A stretch of 25,500 nucleotides of DNA from Apostichopus japonicus (GCF_037975245.1 NC_092580.1:33850501-33876000); one strand, 5' to 3'. Counted from the stretch's first letter, positions 1 through 12,702 are shown. Numbers and translations: made by a program. The notes: generated from the letters alone by a model not told the origin.

Positions 1-6
1 AAAAAA

Positions 7-9
<3 letters not shown>

Positions 10-55
<46 letters not shown>
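10..55. repeat. (TA)n microsatellite
   Basis: An uninterrupted run of TA dinucleotides at the left edge, in the intron after exon 9. Confidence 0.95.
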
Positions 56-57
<2 letters not shown>

Positions 58-183
58 AATTGAGCATCGTTTGAGTGGCGAGAGAAACACAAATACGAAA
101 CGTATCTGTTACCACGAAGGTATACAACTCCATGTAGTTACAAAGAAAATGCAGATTGCAATGTAAATTGGTAATGTGATTAC

Positions 184-324
184 CAGACTCTCCATTAGTG
201 TTAACTTTAGCGATGCAGCTACGATCCCCACTTGTTACATGGACTGCAACTGAATAGTCTCCTTCGATTGTAAAGTCATTGAAGTAACCAGAATATGAAC
301 CATCATTTATCGACTCATCGGCAT
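184..324 (-). CDS. CLCA: CLCA-like exon 9: DDGxYSxYF signature, last exon in the window
   Basis: The acceptor gtatcttctcag and donor GAGTCTG/gtaatc bound 141 bases. With the base left from exon 8 it reads [15 protein letters not shown] (526-540), then DYSVAVHV, a residue-for-residue counterpart of AxDATKDDGVYSRYF...GRYSVKV in CLCA proteins. It ends in phase 1, so more exons must follow to the left of the window; the fibronectin-like part and any membrane anchor are not seen here. Confidence 0.87.
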
Positions 325-3300
325 CTGAGAAGATACAAATGAAATATATCGATTAATCAACAATCTATCAATCAATCAATTCCGATAATCAACCAAGCAA
401 ATTCTATTCATCAATTCCTGCAGGATATTTACGGTATTTGAGAATCACACAAATTACCAGCTGATTATTACTAGAGCACACTTCATCTACCTTCCACCCG
501 CCCGCCCGCTTCGCAAACCTCCCCTTGCCCCCCCCCCCTTCTGTCGCTCCTTGGAAAAAATTAGTATTTTTACATTTGTAATTCCAATTTACATAATTTT
601 GTGTTACCTGTCTATAACGACGTGTTTGATAGTTATGTATGTATTGCATGTTTGTATTCTAGATCCTCATGCAAGCATGAACTCGCCAAGAAGCCTCCTT
701 GGCTTATCAAAGCCGCAAGCTGGCCGAAGTCAGTCTCTTACATTCATATTTAACGTCCATGATTATGAATTGTCAATTGACAACAACTCTGATCAAGAAG
801 TGGGTATAGTACCTTTTCCGTTGTCAGTAAGTTGCCAACTTGCGGTCATACCGTCAGGAAAAATAGCGTTGGCTTCCACTAGGCTGACATTTAGAACTGG
901 TCTTTCATTCTTGGTTAGAATTGTAAACAGGGATACACCTTCTTCTACTGTAGTAAAATTAACGACGATGGGTTTTAAGATGGCGCGAGCTTTAAGATAT
1001 TCGTTGACATAAATGGATTGACCATACGTAAGAACAGGACCGAGAAAAGTTGAAAACACCTCAAGTGATATATTCTGTTCGACGAACGAATTTATCTCAA
1101 GTTCATCTAAAGTCTGCAAATAAAAGATTCGGATAAAAAGGCTTCTCAAATAATTTAAAAAATCAACTCATTTGAAAGTACAAATGTAGGCATATGTAAT
1201 TAAGTATACTTTAGGTATATGGTAGGCTACATACATACGTACGCACATGTGTGGCATCGAATCAATTTTAGCATAGCAACCAAAAGTTCTCTATTAAACA
1301 AATATCGATGCTCTCATCACGAGACTATAGTTGCGTTTGCGACCATGATCCTTAGCCAAGAAAATACACTAACAAAACATGTTGCATTATCGTGGCAACA
1401 GAGGACACGATTCCAGCGACTATATCTTGTTTTCAACTCAAACAGAAAATACGTCCCAAAATTAGTATCAGTAGTAAAAATCAAGATCACCGTCTGCCCA
1501 GGATGTTGTATGTAAACGAAGGCTAGGATAAGTCCTGATTGATAGAACAACTGAGGAAAGAGTGCCAGGTATCTTGACCATTGGAAAGGTACTAAACCCG
1601 TCTCAAAGTTGATGACAGATAACAGCGGAAAATCGTCTAAGCCCACTTACAATCCCCAAACTTAAAACAGTCAAGGAAGCAGTCTGTCATATTGCTTCTT
1701 CAATATTCACTTCAATATTCATGTTGTATGTAAACGAAGGCTAGGATAAGTCCTGATTGATAGAACAACTGAGGAAAGAGTGCCAGGTATCTTGACCATT
1801 GGAAAGGTACTAAACCCGTCTCAAAGTTGATGACAGATAACAGCGGAAAATCGTCTAAGCCCACTTACAATCCCCAAACTTAAAACAGTCAAGGAAGCAG
1901 TCTGTCATATTGCTTCTTCAATATTCATTTCTGAACTCAAGACTTATATTTGCCTGAAATTTTCCCAGCTATTAACGTGATGAACCTGTTTCGGAAATAT
2001 AGAACTGGTACTTACAGTAGGTAAATGGTGACCAATATGGCACAATTTCAAAGTACCCTCCCTAGTGTGAAATGTAACAGCCCCCTACCAAATGTCAAAT
2101 ATGAAATTGCAGAAGAATGCCCCATTCCCAACCCCCTCGTCAACATAGATTGACAGGAAACCATTGTAACCTGTGTAACTTTGCGAAAGAAGGTATTAAA
2201 TATGTTAAGTATTTGTCTGCCTAAATGCAGGTAGTATAGGCAACAATTACCCAACTACAATATTCATCAATTCTGTAGTTGGGTCAGTTATGTAACTTTA
2301 CATGTTAACCACTGACCACCTCAAATAACGTTAGATTTCAGTAGAAACAAAGGGCTCTTGTACTCAATAAGTTGGGTCCTCGTGAATTGAAGCTTTCTAT
2401 TTTGAGTATGAGAGCTTACAACGTTTTCAGAAGCCTGCACAGAAGCCTCAACAGAAGCCACCACAGAAAACATTTTTTGACTAAATATGGTGCATCCACA
2501 TTGTAAATATCAAGGTCATCCACCTTAAGGTGTGTGTGTTATTGTGTTAACAAGGTTTTCAGACTGTGACATCTGTTTATTTCAAATGACCTTTGACTTC
2601 CATAGAAAGAAAATGTTTCGTCTACTCAATAAGGTGCATTCATGTACTAAATATGGAATTTAGCCAACCTCCAATTTGTAAATTAACGTGTTCACCAGGT
2701 TTTTGGACTTGAATCTTCCACAATGATCTTCCACCTCTATAGAAAAACAATACATTTGTAACTACCACACCACCACACACCACACGCAATCACCATCAAA
2801 TATTACTTCTACATTCTGCAAGGAATAACAAAGTAAGTGGGATTTGGTGCGAATAAAGTATAACATTCACCATAATTCAGGCTGCCGATTTATGCTCTTT
2901 CTCTTACCTCTGTATAAAATACTGCATCCAAATATTCTTCAGTAAAGATGATTTCTTCCGGTACACATACGCTGTTCTCACAAAAACCACTGATGTTCAG
3001 AAACGCTGCATTGTTACTCTTTATTCTGACCAAGGCCGCTCGATTAGAAAAGTCCCCTTCAACTCGAAAACTTAAAGGATTTAAGTCATCCACTTCCTTC
3101 ATATCTACGGCTAAAATCTGAACAAAAAATAAAATAAAGCTATCTTAAACACGAGAGAGTACTAATTTATAAATCCATACTACAGAACCGTCACTTTCAT
3201 ACGAGAAACACCATTACTCCCGTCGAATCAGTGAAAATATATCAAGGTGTTGTAAATGATGAAAATGGGAATGTTCTGTGTTATTCGACATATTTCCAAT

Positions 3301-6300
3301 ACATGTATATAATATCACAATGTATGCAGCACAATTTCAACTAGAGAAGATGCATAGATTGTTCAAATCAGTGACGTTCGCAGGATTTCAAACTTTGGAA
3401 GGGGGGGGGGGGGAGGGGCTTACCAACTACCAAGTTCAAGTATATTCACTCAAAAGAGCCCGTGACAGGAACCGGTCGTGGGCACAGTACGCATACACCC
3501 TGAAGTCTGCTTAGTACTGATTGTTTAGATTTACTCTCTTTAACATTATTATTATCTTAATGTGTTAAATGTGATTTTGAATATGGGACTAAGAAAACTT
3601 CCAACTGAATATTGACTTACTTTGGAATATATGTTCTGGTCTTCTAGACGGTACAGCATATCGAGGTCACTAACGGTAAAGTTCTCATTTATTGTATGAT
3701 TCAGCTGGATATTCTCAGAGGCGTTCTGACTGAAAGGAAGTGACGCTAGAATAACACCAGCACTGGCAACTAGCTCATAAACGTCATCAAGCGTCGAATT
3801 GACGTCTGTCCCGTCACTCATGACAAAAATCCTTGAGCCACTTACGTCAGTTCTGCGTTCCTTTAAAACCTGAAGAAAAGTCAAATCAGCTGAAGGTTTG
3901 AAATGTACGACAACCATGCTCCCTCCCCAAGTTATAGACAACTTGTATGCAGGCACTTCACTATGTAAGGTGACAGTTAGAGAAATAGAAACTGTATGCA
4001 GGCACTTCACTATGTAAGGTGACAGTTAGAGAAATATAAACTGTATGCAGGCACTCCACTATGTAAGGTGACAGTTAGAGAAATATAAACTGTATGCAGG
4101 CACTTCACTATGTAAGGTGACAGTTAGAGAAATATAAACTGTATGCAGGCACTTCACTATGTAAGGTGACAGTTAGAGAAATATAAACTGTATGCAGGCA
4201 CTTCACTATGTAAGGTGACAGTTAGAGAAATATAAACTGTATGCAGGCACTTCGCTATGTAAGGTGACAGTTAGAGAAATATAAACTGTATGCAGGCACT
4301 TCACTTACGAAATATTACCTATACAGACAGACAAAATTTATTAGGTTGATCTGGAAGATGAAACTACAACGTCTTAACTTTAAATAATTTGTGCTTACTC
4401 TATTTATTCTGAGAATTGTACTTTAAGTAAATGTCTTTTTTAACAGAAGCATTTTGGTATGAAGTAAAGTTTATATTTCTGTTTCTTGTAAACATATCAT
4501 AACTCTTACATCGCATACTGTGTTTACACAATAATTTACAATTAATGTCATAGGATCAACATTAAGTGCGTTAGATTACACATAATCCATGCGGAACAAA
4601 ATACGCTTTGCACAAACGGAGATGTTTTACGTGTACTTAATGCAGTATATTTCATGGAAAAGCACATGGTGATGCCATAATTAAAACGTCAATCTATCTG
4701 TGTTTACCTCCAACGCTTTTACCACTGCATCAGCAAGGCTTGACGATCCTCTTGCGAATTGCGGAACGTTGCTCCTTAACAAAAACGACTGTCGAAAGTT
4801 CGGACTTTCCCAAAGTTTTAAGCAAGGTACCATCTTCTTTACTGTGTCTGTTGCAGTGACAATACCCAGCCAACTGTAAGTCGGGAATAGGTGCCATATA
4901 TAGTACTCAAACCTTTCCATCATTCTGGAAAACTTATTGTTATCCTGTGCATTGTGTACAGACAAACAAAGAAAATAAAGACAAAGAACATTTTACTTTT
5001 TTTTCAGATGCCAGACAAGACCGGGCTGTTTTCAGACGAAGAATAAAAGCTCGTTACTCTTCAGTCTGTAAGGGGTCATTGATCAATAAACCACGTTTAT
5101 CCCAAAGACACCATCCCTCCCCTTCCCCCAATTGCATTATAAACCATTTCAAGTACCCTCCATTTCAAGTATAGGAGTGTTAGCTCAGTGGTTAACGCCG
5201 GTACCTTTCAATCATAAGGTCCCCGGTTCGAGTCACTCCCAGATTAATGTATGTCGTCCAGTTACAGAGTTGTTGACAATTGACAATTCATAATCATGGA
5301 CGTTAAATATGAATGTAAGAGACTGACTTCGGTCAGCTTTGATAATCCAATGAGGCTTCTTCGGGAGTTCCTGCTTGCATGAGGATCTAAAATACATACA
5401 TTTCCTTTGCTCTACTATTGGGCATTCTTCGACAACCCTTCCCTCACCCTCTTACTTTATTATAAAACTATAACACGGATAAGAAGGTGGTTATCAAAGA
5501 CCTGTTAAGCGTCATTGTATGTGTATCTCCAATGAACATTTGAAAATGCACTCAGGATTAACGTTGGGAGATAAAGAGTCATGGAACTCAACAATGCAGC
5601 TGTATTTTTCATGAAAATATACATTCTTCTTTATATATTTGATGCCATAATCATACGTTTCGTGGTAGAGAAATCTATACCTGCATAGTCTCTCTTGCAT
5701 CTAGAATTACGACATTCAGTTCATTCCTCCTCCTCAGGAGTCTAAACGAGGGAGGACCCGGCGTGAAAGATTGTTCGGATGTCTTCTCTCTTTCCTAACA
5801 GAGAAAGGGACGCAAACTTGATTAACTGTCGTTCTTTTCTACGATTAAAATAATATTAATGAATAACATTACTACCTTTTCCGTTTCACATCATAACATG
5901 TTTTGTGATGAATTGTGGAAAGTATCATTACTCTTATTTATTCATGAGTTAGCTAATGTTAATATTTGCAAGAGGAAGCATCTTTGTCTTGTATAGGTCA
6001 CATACTTTCAGAACTCATCATAACACATTTGGACATTTGGTGTTTGATACCTTTGACAAAGTCGAATTTGGATGAGATTAATTTATCACATAGCTGGTAT
6101 AAAACCAGGGAGGTGGAACTTTCTCACTCCCTGGCTAAAGCTACTTCATGTGAGAGGAAAATTGACGGCCGCACATTGCATTTCCTCATCACCGAAGGCT
6201 CTGCAAGGAACAGGGAAAATTGTATAGTTTCAAACAAATTACAGTAGTTCTACTACAGTGTGGATACCGACCAATGTTAACAAGCTGGTTGAAAACGAAG

Positions 6301-9300
6301 AAGTGAAATGAAACTCACTCTTCCCGCAATAGAGCCACAATACTCCGTACCTTCGGCGAGGAGCAGTTCCCAAAGTTCGATCATGGTATCGGCTGTAAAG
6401 ATATAAATGATAAACGTAAACCTAGACTAACTTTATCTTTATCTTCTCCATGAACAAGCCAGAGCTTCGCTAGTTTATTCGTTTTATGGCTTCATTTGTC
6501 TTACTTGGTATTGTTGTTTGTAACCATACGTCTGTTAAGACATACCAACTCATATATTAACCAACCTTTGCCAACCTTTGCTAACCTTTGCTAAACTTCA
6601 GAACATCGATGAGATATTTTGGGATTATATACTCGGGAAATACTTTACGATTACTAGGACTATATTTTGCGACATGACTGTGAGCAAAACATTAAAACAT
6701 ATCAAAAGTGTTATAACCTTGGGTGGACGATTTCTCGGATGTTAGATTGCCATATGGTAGGTAAATGTACTCCCCCTCCTCACCACAGCCACCACTGAAA
6801 CGGCGGACAAAGGGATAAGATGGCGGCATACCAATACTGGTCTCGTTTCTGCAAACGATAAGAAAATGTTACCGTAAGTACATGACTACGCTACGTCGAC
6901 GTTCACCTATGCAGGGACGTAGCCAGGGGGGGGGGGAGCAGGGGGAGCGACCGCTCCCCCCCTTTCAGTGTCGATTTTTTTTTTTTTTTTAAACTGTCGT
7001 TTTTTTAGCATGGTATTTTGTCAGTGCTCTTTTGATCTTGAATACTCGTCAGCTCCGTTAACTCGATTGTAATCGTAGTAACATTCACGCCTACTGATTC
7101 AACTACTTACTTAGTTTGGCAGATGCAATTAGCTAAATTTAGCTTATAGCCAATTACAAGCCTACAGTTGGCCACTGCGTTATAAAATACATATTGCCTA
7201 CCTAACCGGACTCTATGGAATGTCACGAACTGTATGCACAACAACGTCGACAACGTGCGTTCAATGAGTCGTCCTAAGTTGTTGCACGAACAGCATGTTA
7301 TGAAGCTAAGCTAGCAATCGTACGTGATACGCACTTCCTATAAATAATTATTACACTGCTAATACACTGCGATAACGATATTTGTTTTTAGGCCACTGCA
7401 TATCTGGCTGTATTACAAAATATGGAAGTTTATATTGTCCATCAGTTAAGTTCGTCAAATGTATTGAAGTCCAGACATTGGACAATAAACAAGAATCATC
7501 CTACTGGAAAACTTGTAAAAGAGCACTATGTTTGTCTTTCTGATATATTATGTAAAAGAACATGTAAAAGAATTTAAACAGGAAACAAAATCTGCTGATA
7601 CTGATATCATATGATCAGGGCGTAGCCAGTATGTAGCACGATAGTTTCATTCAACACTCTACCCGCCGAAAAAGACTATAGGATCCGATCTTGTCAGTTT
7701 TTTAACATGTAGTTAATTTAAGAACCCGTTTACGCAGATAATTTTTCAGTTGAGACAACACTTGAGAAATTTGCATCAGATGGCAATCGTCGGATAGCTC
7801 TCGCCTTCTCTTATTAGGCTAACTTAAACATTTACTAGCTACAGTTGTATCAAAGACATTTCTGGACTATCTTTGTATCTACAAGTATCAGAAGTTGAAA
7901 AGTAAGACTACTCTGTACATGTACCTTCAAGGGCGGCGGAACCGGGGGGCACAGGGGGCAAGTGCCCCCCCCCCACTTTTCCTCAGGTTAAAAATGTGCC
8001 CTTTTTCTACATAAAACTTGTACTCTTGAGCACCTTATTAGGTCAGCGATATTTCAGTAAGAGATCTAATCCTAATTTAGAACTATCAGGGCGTAGCCAG
8101 TATGTAGCACTGTAGGCCCGGGCCTACACTTCTTTTGGCCAAGTTATCTTTTTCATTAAAACACCCATAATTTCAAATCCATAAGCTTGCTGGACGAATT
8201 TAAGACAGGAAAAAATCTTAAAATGAACGTAGCAAGATAATGGCTAAATTAGGTGACCTATTCTTCTGTCATCTAGGCTGTCATTCATATCGCGTGCCGT
8301 TTCATTCAATACTCTACCCGCCGAAAAAGACTAGGATACGATCTTGTCAGTTTTTTAACATCTACTTAAGAACCCGTTTACGCAGATGAAATTTCAGTTG
8401 AGAACATTCCACAGTCAAATAAGCCTATCGTTGATTAACAGACTTTATATGTATAGAGCTGCAGCACTTTGTTGCCTGTTGTTGTCACGATCGGCGTTCC
8501 AAGTTCCAAACAGCCTTTTCGATAAACATTTACTAGCTACAGTTGTATCAAAGACAAATACTGGTTATGGTTGTATCAAAGACATTTCTGGCCTATCTTT
8601 GTATCTACAAGTATCAGAAGTTGAAAAGTAAGACTACTAAGACGGGGGGGGGGGGGGGGGGAGGGGCATTGATGGAGTGATGTGCATACGCAAATAAGAT
8701 AATACAATAAGATTTATAAAGGGTACTAAATATCAGGCTGCATCAGTCCAATCGAATTTCTGCAAAGTGCCCTTTGATGTCGGTGCCCCCCCCCCCCAGA
8801 TTAAAAGTGCTTCCGCCGCCCTTGTTTAACTTGCTAATTTTAATACATTATGTATTATTGAATTACGTACTATTTTAACTCGTTTGTTTTTTGGGTTTAA
8901 AAGTGATATTGAATGAGGTGTCTCAAGTTAGCAAGAGGCCAGGGAACCAGAATGAACACTAGGGAAGGGCCGTTTCCGGCCATCTGGGGGGTTTGTAAAA
9001 CCAAAAATTTTCTTGTACGCTCCGCGCCAACCGATGGTGGCGCTCCGCTCAGATAGTCGTGCCTACAACTTTGAAAATCCATATCAATCGCAAAAAGTGC
9101 TCCCCCCCCTTTCAAATTCCTGGCTACGTCGCTGCACCTATGCAGAACAATTTACGTCATTCTTTATCCACAATGACGTCACAACTCATACGTATAGTCG
9201 TGGCGTTTGGCTTGACCTAATAAAGGTTCACAAACACACGTTGAAGGTGCGGACGAGGCGACTTTGACCACGTTTCATGCATGTAAAGCACAGCCAGTGT

Positions 9301-12300
9301 GACGCATGTGTACTTTAAATCTGCGCGTACCCTACCAACATAGGATGAGTTATTTAGCGATACACAGGGGCATGGCAATCGGTGAGCCACGTTAGACTGT
9401 TGTTTATCCTGTAGGTTCAAAGGTTGACATGTGGGGGTGATGCAGGGGACGCGCTTGGTGAAACGTAACTCGAGACTGATTCTGAGAACCATTCAATTTC
9501 CGGTTGTATGTTTATTTGAGAAAGGTTTAACCTTCGATATTGATGATTGCTATCAATGGCACGTATCAGCCGCACTGTATACCCATGTGGAATTGCAAAA
9601 AAGTAACAAATGCAACTTTTTTATGTTTATGTTTTTGGACTTTTTCAATAAATTTACACAATACCCGTGTGGCCACAGTCATATGAACTCATTATAATTT
9701 AAATCAAGGGTTCTTCTTAACAGTTCGTTATCACTTAAACAGTAGAAACTTTAATTTATCCTATGTCTGTCTCCGCGTCTGTGTTGAAAATTGCAGACCA
9801 TAAAAGCATAAAGGAAGAATAACAAAGCAGATTGACTTTTGAATTACCAGGACCGTACGGGCCTGGTAAATATAACTAAATATACCTGATGACAACCTTA
9901 CTGTTATATGAATCGTCCCTTCAACGGCATGGAATATCCTTTAAAGGATATTTCGAATGAACGTAAAAACTGCAAGAAATCGTGTTATTTCGTACGCTGC
10001 AATGTTAAAACACATCTTTGAAGCATGTTTTATCGTACGTATGCTACATAATTTGTCACTACCCTCACAACTTGACAGCGAGGATTTGAAAGTGTATTCC
10101 TTCCATGGAGTGCGGAGTGACATCATCATGGTATTCTCGCTGACCATGTATTATTTTCCTTTCTTAATAAAGTAAATATATTTCAATACATCCACATGTA
10201 ATTTAATATTCATTCAAAAGTAAAGAGACAGAGAAATAAAGTCAAACATTTATATGACTTTTTGAATTCTTACTAAAATGACAGCTAAGAAAACATTCCA
10301 ATGTTTCACATTTTATTGGACTCGTGATTCGAGAACAACAATTTGAAGCTTAGGAAATGGACGGCGATAATATAAAACCGACCACTCACTGTAATTTATT
10401 AGAGAAATTATTGATCAGACAAATATATGCATGGTTGCAGTCGTCGGTTTGGTTGTTCGACCGCCGCTCGTCTTCCTATATGTACTAGGCGATATATGTA
10501 CTACTAACCCTAAGGCTGAAATAGTAACAACCAGTTTCGCGGATCTACTCTGGTATGCATTTATTGACTGCTCTCCTCAATTAGATTCGTATCAAGAATC
10601 ACGAGTTAAAACAAAGCAACGAAGTTTTATCGATTAGAAATCTAGTTTTATTTCTGGCGTTTTCGTCGTACAACGTTTATCATTTCTTTAACTGTAACAT
10701 TACCTGTCATCGGAAGGAATATCATGAATGTATATACCTTATAATCACTCTGGCTGTGTGCAGTGTTTGATTAGGACGAATTTGTTCGTATTCTGGTTTC
10801 GACTTCCAATTGTCCGGAATAAGGATTGAAATTTCACTCAAATATTGCTTTCTGGTGTCAAACAGTATCTGAGACATATTGCTGAACATCCCCTGTGAAC
10901 GAACATTGAAACAAAGAAAGAAACTTAATGTCACACGTCTACATATCATTCGAAAAAATCACTGTAAATTAAATAATTATAAACATGGAGTAATGTTATT
11001 AATGAAGCAATTTAATTTAAAGTAATCATTTATTTCTCTCAATCTAACATATACCTATAACATTTAGGCCTACTATATAGGGTGACAGGGTAAAAATTCC
11101 CATTATTGTCAAAAGAATCGGCTTGAGATTTCTGGAGATTCCCTTAATTTATACCACGCTCTATAAGCAAATGTTTCCAAGGATTATGATGCTCCTAGCC
11201 CTACCTCGCCAGATATCTCATCCCCTCCCCTCCCCACGCAATCCCTTCCATTTCTGGAAAATATTACATTAATTGTTCTTAAGATAGATGAACGATCCAG
11301 CTTTTGAGGCATTAAAGAAACCACATTATGTTTGCTGTTTACTTGATAATCTGTCTAATAAAGAACAATAAGACCCACATAATCAAAGTCTGGTCAAAGG
11401 TCAAATGTCATGGAAGAATATCCAGTGATGTATAGTACTCGAGAGACACTCGCTACTCGGGTACCTTTTTGTGAATTCTTGGTACTCGTGCTCATGTAGT
11501 GAAAAGCACTCGGATGTTGAATAGCTCGTATACTCGTCACTTAGTAGTCGCGACACTCGGATGCTATCGTATTCTTCCTTGTACTTGGTGCTCGCTCAGG
11601 ACGAGTAGGCTTGCTTAAAAGAAGTTTCGTAGAAACGACTTTTCTAAACAACATATATGGGAAGCCTGATATTTTTCGGTCGTTTTGACATTCAATTGTA
11701 GGCTTCTTACTCTGTAATAGTGTACATGCCTCTCTACTCCAGAAAAGTATTGCAGTATTACTGTAAGTCTAACAGCTCTGTCTGTGTCTATACACCTTGT
11801 TGTCTCGTACTGCTTCTTAGCCATTCCAATATCAGAAGGAAACGTTTTGAATTTGGCAAAACCGTAACAATAACCAAAACACTGTCATCACATTCAACTG
11901 TTACATGACCACCATGGAGCAATTATAAGCCTAAGGCCCTTGTATTTTATAAACTTATACAAGTACTCTAAAGGTCTCGTATGAAAAGTGATTGTACTCG
12001 GTACTCGGATTCTAAACTGATGTACTCTGACACAATCCTCTTTAGAGGTGATGTCGTCGTCTACTGATCATGTATCTCAGTCAAAAGGTTAAATTTCGTC
12101 AGGAATATTATTTTAACACAGGGAGCTGCTACTCTAATATGCTTATACAGCTAACGGTTTACTGCCATGGAACCAGTTTTGTATAATTGTAACAACGCAC
12201 GTTCACAACAATTGTTTTGAGTTTTATCTTCTTTTTCTCAAACCTTATTGCTGGAACCAATCTTACAATAATCAAAGTAAGATATCCTTCGTGATATCAT

Positions 12301-12567
12301 AATCAAATGAATATACATGAACTAAATTAAACACTTTCCATGCCGATTGTTAGTAACTGCCGACAAGAACAAATTCAGAAATATCATGTTCTCATGATTT
12401 ACTATTTGAAAGGGGAACTTCAAGAGCTAGCAAAAGTGTGGAAAAACGTTATCAGAATGTAGGCTTTATCGCCAGGAGTGTGTCTATATATAGGCCCGTG
12501 GTTCGAATCCCGGTGGAGGCTGAAAGTTTTTTCACTGTTCTTGATTTTCCAACTCATTACGATTTTC

Positions 12568-12620
<53 letters not shown>

Positions 12621-12632
12621 TATATATATATA

Positions 12633-12702
<70 letters not shown>

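Larger units (their letters stand above)
7616..9079. mobile_element. Second-layer hAT-like element (family A), interrupted
   Basis: It begins CAGGGCGTAGCCAGTATGTAGCAC at 7616 and runs to about 9079, inverted relative to the copy at 23549-25409, with which it shares long stretches on both sides of the 7928-8824 insertion. The far terminal repeat seem lost: the copy stops in the sub-terminal sequence where the other copy still has CTGACTACGCCCCTG. CATATGAT before and CATATCAA after (6 of 8 bases) may be its old target duplication. Confidence 0.7.
6912..9134. mobile_element. hAT-like non-autonomous DNA transposon, outermost layer of a nest
   Basis: The ends are CAGGGACGTAGCCAGG at 6912 and its near-perfect inverse CCTGGCTACGTCGCTG ending at 9134. 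The flanks carry a perfect 8-bp direct repeat, CACCTATG (6904-6911 and 9135-9142). CAG...CTG ends and 8-bp target duplications are typical of the hAT superfamily. I see no transposase reading frame. Most of its length is made of other elements inserted inside it. The whole nest sits in intron 2, just upstream of exon 3. Confidence 0.85.
9135..10737. other. Rest of intron 2, no gene seen
   Basis: Apart from the two palindromes, this AT-rich stretch shows only short chance reading frames on both strands. I searched the minus strand for a further CLCA exon (for example one with HExxH) and found none; phase between exons 2 and 3 does not require one. Confidence 0.6.

Noticed and set aside
1317-1646. 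Possible extra CLCA exon on the minus strand in intron 7
   Set aside because: An acceptor-like ctttcctcag precedes an open frame, but there is no good donor, no convincing match to the CLCA GxW segment, and exons 7 and 8 already join in phase.
5174-5245. Functional tRNA gene
   Set aside because: A and B boxes are present, but the T arm does not pair and the anticodon loop is eight bases; the attached body is shared with another copy, so it is a SINE head.
6121-6221. Strong acceptor (ttttccctgttccttgcag) on the minus strand in intron 4
   Set aside because: In the phase required by exon 4 the sequence hits a stop after three codons (AGC CTT CGG TGA), and other frames do not fit exon 5. It could be used in an alternative transcript, but I cannot support it.
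8386-8631. 81-codon plus-strand ORF inside the nest
   Set aside because: It lies within the family A fragment, has no transposase features, and the homologous stretch in other A copies is not kept open.
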